Source of the DNA: Siphonodentalium dalli
Taxonomy: Eukaryota; Mollusca; Scaphopoda; Gadilida; Siphonodentaliidae
Direction of reading: 5' to 3'
Length of the DNA stretch: 64,000 nucleotides
NCBI GenBank assembly: GCA_032622095.1
Contig: CP136066.1
Location: forward strand, 92,961,319-93,025,318
Positions 60,633-64,000 of the stretch are shown here, piece by piece; position 1 is the stretch's first letter; the number at the start of each line of letters is the position of its first letter. Below the pieces are notes generated by a model that worked only from the letters and a program-made list of their open reading frames with translations, ran no database searches and had not been told where the DNA came from. The translations under genes and the position numbers were made by a program.

Positions 60633-61371
60633 ACTAGAAGGTGACCCGACTTCGTCCGGGCTTTGACCTTGAATTGTCCATTTTGAAGGTCAAGGTCAAG
60701 TGGGGTCACGATTTGACCAGTCCAAAAACACTGCCCGGACAAAAGTACCCGACAAACGTGCTCGTCGAAATCCATCCGGTATTACCCGATTTGACCTTGA
60801 ATTGATCATTTTGAAGGTCAAGGTCTGGTCGGGGTCACGATTGGACCCGTCCAAAACAATCAGTGGACAAAAGTAACCCCACGTATCAAATTTCGTCGAA
60901 ATCCCATCAAAATTGGCGATTTGACCTTGAAGTTACCCGATTTCAAGGTCAATGTCACGTCGCACGGGCAAATGAATATGCTTATGAGACTCGCCATAAG
61001 AAAGTACCCCCACATACCAAGTTTCATCGAAATCCCGTGATATTCGGGCGTTTGACCTTGAAATGACCCGATTTCAAGGTCAAGGTCACGTCGCACGGGC
61101 AAATTAATAGGCCTATGTCACTCCCCGCCTGCACGTATCCCCACATACCAAGTTTCATCGAAATCCCGATATATTTGGGCGTTTGACCTTGAAATTACCC
61201 GATTTCAAGGTCAAGGTCACGTCGAACGGGTAAATTAATAGGCCTATGCCCGTTCCCGGCCGAAAATACCCCCACGTACAAAGTTTCATCGAAATCGGGT
61301 CGGCCGTTTTCTAGTTCATCGCGAACACAGACACACGGACAGACAGACAGATCTTCCAAAATATATAATAG
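60633..61371 (-). mobile_element. Helentron-like array, unit 1
   Basis: On the minus strand the 3' end is the hairpin CCCGGACGAAGTCGGG, then TCACCTT and CTAGT. The 5' end (ATTATATATTTTGGAAGATC) is followed by a CTGT/GTGT microsatellite. In between are repeats with 'ttgaccttgaa' and AAGTTTCATCGAAATC phrases of about 120 bp. It encodes no protein. Confidence 0.65.
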
Positions 61372-61977
61372 ACTAGAAGGTCACCCGACTTCGTCCGGGC
61401 TTTGACCTTGAATTGGCATTTTGAAGGTCAAGGTCAGTTGAGGTAACGATTTGACCCGTCCAAAACACTGCCCGGACAAAAGTACCCGACAAACGTGCCC
61501 GTCGAAATCCATCCGGTTTTACCCGATTTGACCTTGAATTGATCATTTTGAAGGTCAAGGTCTGGTCAGGGTCACGATTGGACCCGTCCAAAACAATCAG
61601 TGGACAAAACTAACACCACGTATCAAATTTCGTCGAAATCCCATCAAAATTGGCGATTTGACCTTGAAGTTACCCAATTTCAAGGTCACGTCGCACGGGC
61701 AAATGAATATGCTTATGAGACTCGCCATAAGAAAGTACCCCCACATACCAAGTTTCATCGAAATCCTGTGATATTCGGGCGTTTAACCTTGAAATTACCC
61801 GATTTCAAGGTCAAGGTCACGTCGCACGGACAAATTAATAGGCCTATGCCAGTTCTCGGCCGAAAATACCCCCACATACCAAGTTTCATTGAAATCGGTT
61901 CGGCCGTTTTCGAGTCCATCGCGAACAGACAGACACACAGACAGACACACAGACAGATCTTCCAAAATATATAATAG
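61372..61977 (-). mobile_element. Helentron-like array, unit 2
   Basis: It has the same ends as unit 1 (ACTAG at 61372-61376) and is shorter, lacking one internal repeat present in unit 1. The sequence is otherwise nearly identical. Confidence 0.65.
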
Positions 61978-62747
61978 ACTAGAAGGTGACCCGACTTCGT
62001 CCGGGCTTTGACCTTGAATTGACCAACACCAACACCCCAAAAATGGTGGAAATCGGCCCAGCGGATACCGGGAAATCGGCCCAGCGGATACCGAGATACC
62101 CTATGCATCAAATTTCGTCCGTAAAAATCCGCCAGTTTAACCCGATTTGATTTCCACTCAAGTATATAAACGCGCCTCATATACACACGCTCATTAATTA
62201 TCAAGTTTCAACGTAAAGATAAATTACCATCGGTGCCCGAGATATCGCCAAGACGTCTGAAACAGTCAAATGCATCGGCCGGTTAAGCGTTAACGTGATC
62301 TAACGTTGTGACCTCTAACGACGTCATAGAAGTTACGCATTGTTTTTATCCTGATGGAAGATAGTACCACTTCTTCTTGATAATTGAGACAGATAACTAA
62401 AACGGATACATACGCATTATATATCGTTGGAAAGAGGAAACACGAAAGATTCTCACAGTGTCATTATTATGACTGGCATTTTATTATTCGCGCTGTTTCG
62501 AATCGATTTGTAAGCACCGAACTCAAATGAAAGTCCCGTAACACAGCGTAAAAACAGATTTGACCTCGGCACGTGAAAAGTTGACCTCGGATCTGAAAAT
62601 CAATAGGCCTATGCCACTTCCCGACCGATAGTACCCTCACATACGAAGTTTCATCGAAATCGGGTCGGCCGTTTTCGAGTTCATCGCGAACACACACAGA
62701 CAGACACACCACACACACACAGACAGATCTTCCAAAATATATAATAG
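61978..62747 (-). mobile_element. Helentron-like array, unit 3
   Basis: It has the same ends, but the interior is replaced by a different segment of about 600 bp (from about 62030, with CACCCCAAAAATGGTGG and TATATAAACGCGCCTC). It carries ACTAG at 61978-61982. The interior is shared with units 4 and 5. Confidence 0.65.
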
Positions 62748-63552
62748 ACTAGAAGGTGACCCGACTTCGTCCGGGCTTTGACCTTGAATTGACCATTTTG
62801 AAGGTCAATGTCAGGTGGGGTCAAACACCAACACCCCAAAAATGGTGGAAATCGGCCCAGCGGATACCGGGAAATCGGCCCAGCGGATATCGAGATACCC
62901 TATGCATCAAATTTCGTCCGTAAAAATCCGCCAGTTTAACCCGATTTGATTTCCACTCAAGTATATAAACGCGCCTCATATACACACGCTCATTAATTAT
63001 CAAGTTTCAACGTAAAGATAAATTACCATCGGTACCCGAGATATCGCCAAGACGTCGGAAACAGTCAAATGCATCGGCCGGTTAAGCGTTAACGTGATCT
63101 AACGTTATGACCTCTAACGACGTCATAGAAGTTACGCATTGTTTTTATCCTGATGGAAGATAGTACCACTTCTTCTTGATAATTGAGACAGATAACTAAA
63201 ACGGATACATACGCATTATATATCGTTGGAAAGAGGAAACACGAAAGATTCTCACAGTGTCATTATTATGACTGGCATTTTATTATTCGCGCTGTTTCGA
63301 ATCGATTTGTAAGCACCGAACTCAAATGAAAGTCCCGTAACACAGCGTAAAAACAGATTTGACCTCGGCACGTGAAAAGTTGACCTCGGATCTGAAAATT
63401 AATATGCCTGTGCCACTTCCCGACCGATAATATCCTCACATACGAAGTTTGATCGAAATAGGGTCGGCCGTTTTCGAGTCCATCGCGATCACACACACAG
63501 ACACACAGACACACACACACACACACACGGATCTTCCAAAAATATATAATAG
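62748..63552 (-). mobile_element. Helentron-like array, unit 4
   Basis: It is almost identical to unit 3 over about 700 bp, with about 35 extra bases near its 3' end (62795-62825). It therefore arose from unit 3, or the reverse, very recently. Confidence 0.65.
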
Positions 63553-64000
63553 ACTAGAAGGTGACCCGACTTCGTCCGGGGTTTGACCTTGAATTGTCTA
63601 TTTTGAAGGCCAAGGACAAGTGGGGTCACGATTTGACCCGTCCAAAACACTGCCCGAACAAAAGTACCCGACAAAAGCACCTGTCGAAATCAATCCGGTT
63701 TTACCCGATTTGACCTTTTAACCCGATTTGATTTCCACTCAAGTATATAAACGCGCCTCATATACACACGCTCATTAATTATCAAGTTTCAACGTAAAGA
63801 TAAATCGCCAAGACGTCTGAAACAGTCAAATGCATCGGCCGGTTAAGCGTTAACGTGATCTAACGTTATGAACTCTAACGACGTCATAGAAGTTACGCAT
63901 TGTTTTTATCCTGATGGAAGATAGTACCACTTCTTCTTGATAATTGAGGCAGATAACTAAAACGGATACTCAAGTTTCAACGTAAAGATATATCGCCAAG
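63553..64000 (-). mobile_element. Helentron-like array, unit 5, cut by the window end
   Basis: It starts with the same 3' terminus and a unit-1-like first repeat, then switches at about 63718 to the unit 3/4 interior. It is thus a mosaic of both types. Its 5' end lies outside the window. Confidence 0.6.

Overview
This window looks like nuclear DNA of a lophotrochozoan invertebrate, most plausibly a mollusc. It is AT-rich and gene-poor. It has one confident intact gene, an innexin, which is a protostome or cnidarian gap-junction family. Its repeats resemble those of bivalve and gastropod genomes: tandem cores ending in ACGG-type microsatellites, and Helitron/Helentron-like elements ending in a hairpin plus CTAGT. 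All family assignments come from reading the sequence; no database search was run.

Region 1, 0.4-28.2 kb, is a nested transposon landscape. A roughly 0.8-0.9 kb tandem repeat (here R1) is split by three large insertions. The first (1526-12058) has about 60-bp terminal inverted repeats. It holds a head-to-tail chain of Helentron-like elements A (1950-2308), B (2309-3502) and C (3503-11729). B and C share their first 273 bp and last 569 bp. B is 1.2 kb and C is 8.2 kb, and the extra DNA in C carries a three-exon RecQ-family helicase gene broken by an 8-bp tandem duplication. The second insertion (13877-20705) has a 9-11 bp target duplication; it holds a fragment of a non-LTR retrotransposon protein and a 5.1-kb foldback element whose centre is a minisatellite. 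The third (about 21.3-28.1 kb) holds hairpins, two inverted copies of a GC-rich array and another Helentron-like element.

Region 2, 28.3-47.9 kb, is the innexin gene. Exon 1 carries only 20 coding bases (28950-28969); exon 2 carries the rest (45909-47037). They join in phase and give 382 residues with four membrane segments and two cysteines in each extracellular loop. The 16.9-kb intron holds tRNA-derived SINE copies, hairpin MITEs, a degenerate reverse transcriptase on the minus strand, and duplicated minisatellite blocks.

Region 3, 47.9-60.6 kb, has no confident gene. It holds short DNA transposons, several datable by paired filled and empty sites (TTAA-type and TA-type), hairpins, Pearl-like tandem cores and a retrotransposon remnant.

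Region 4, 60.6-64.0 kb, is a head-to-tail array of at least five Helentron-like units on the minus strand, running off the end of the window.

The most unusual signals are the captured RecQ-like gene in element C, and a TATATAAGAGAATGCA-type hairpin core that recurs inside elements with at least three different kinds of termini.
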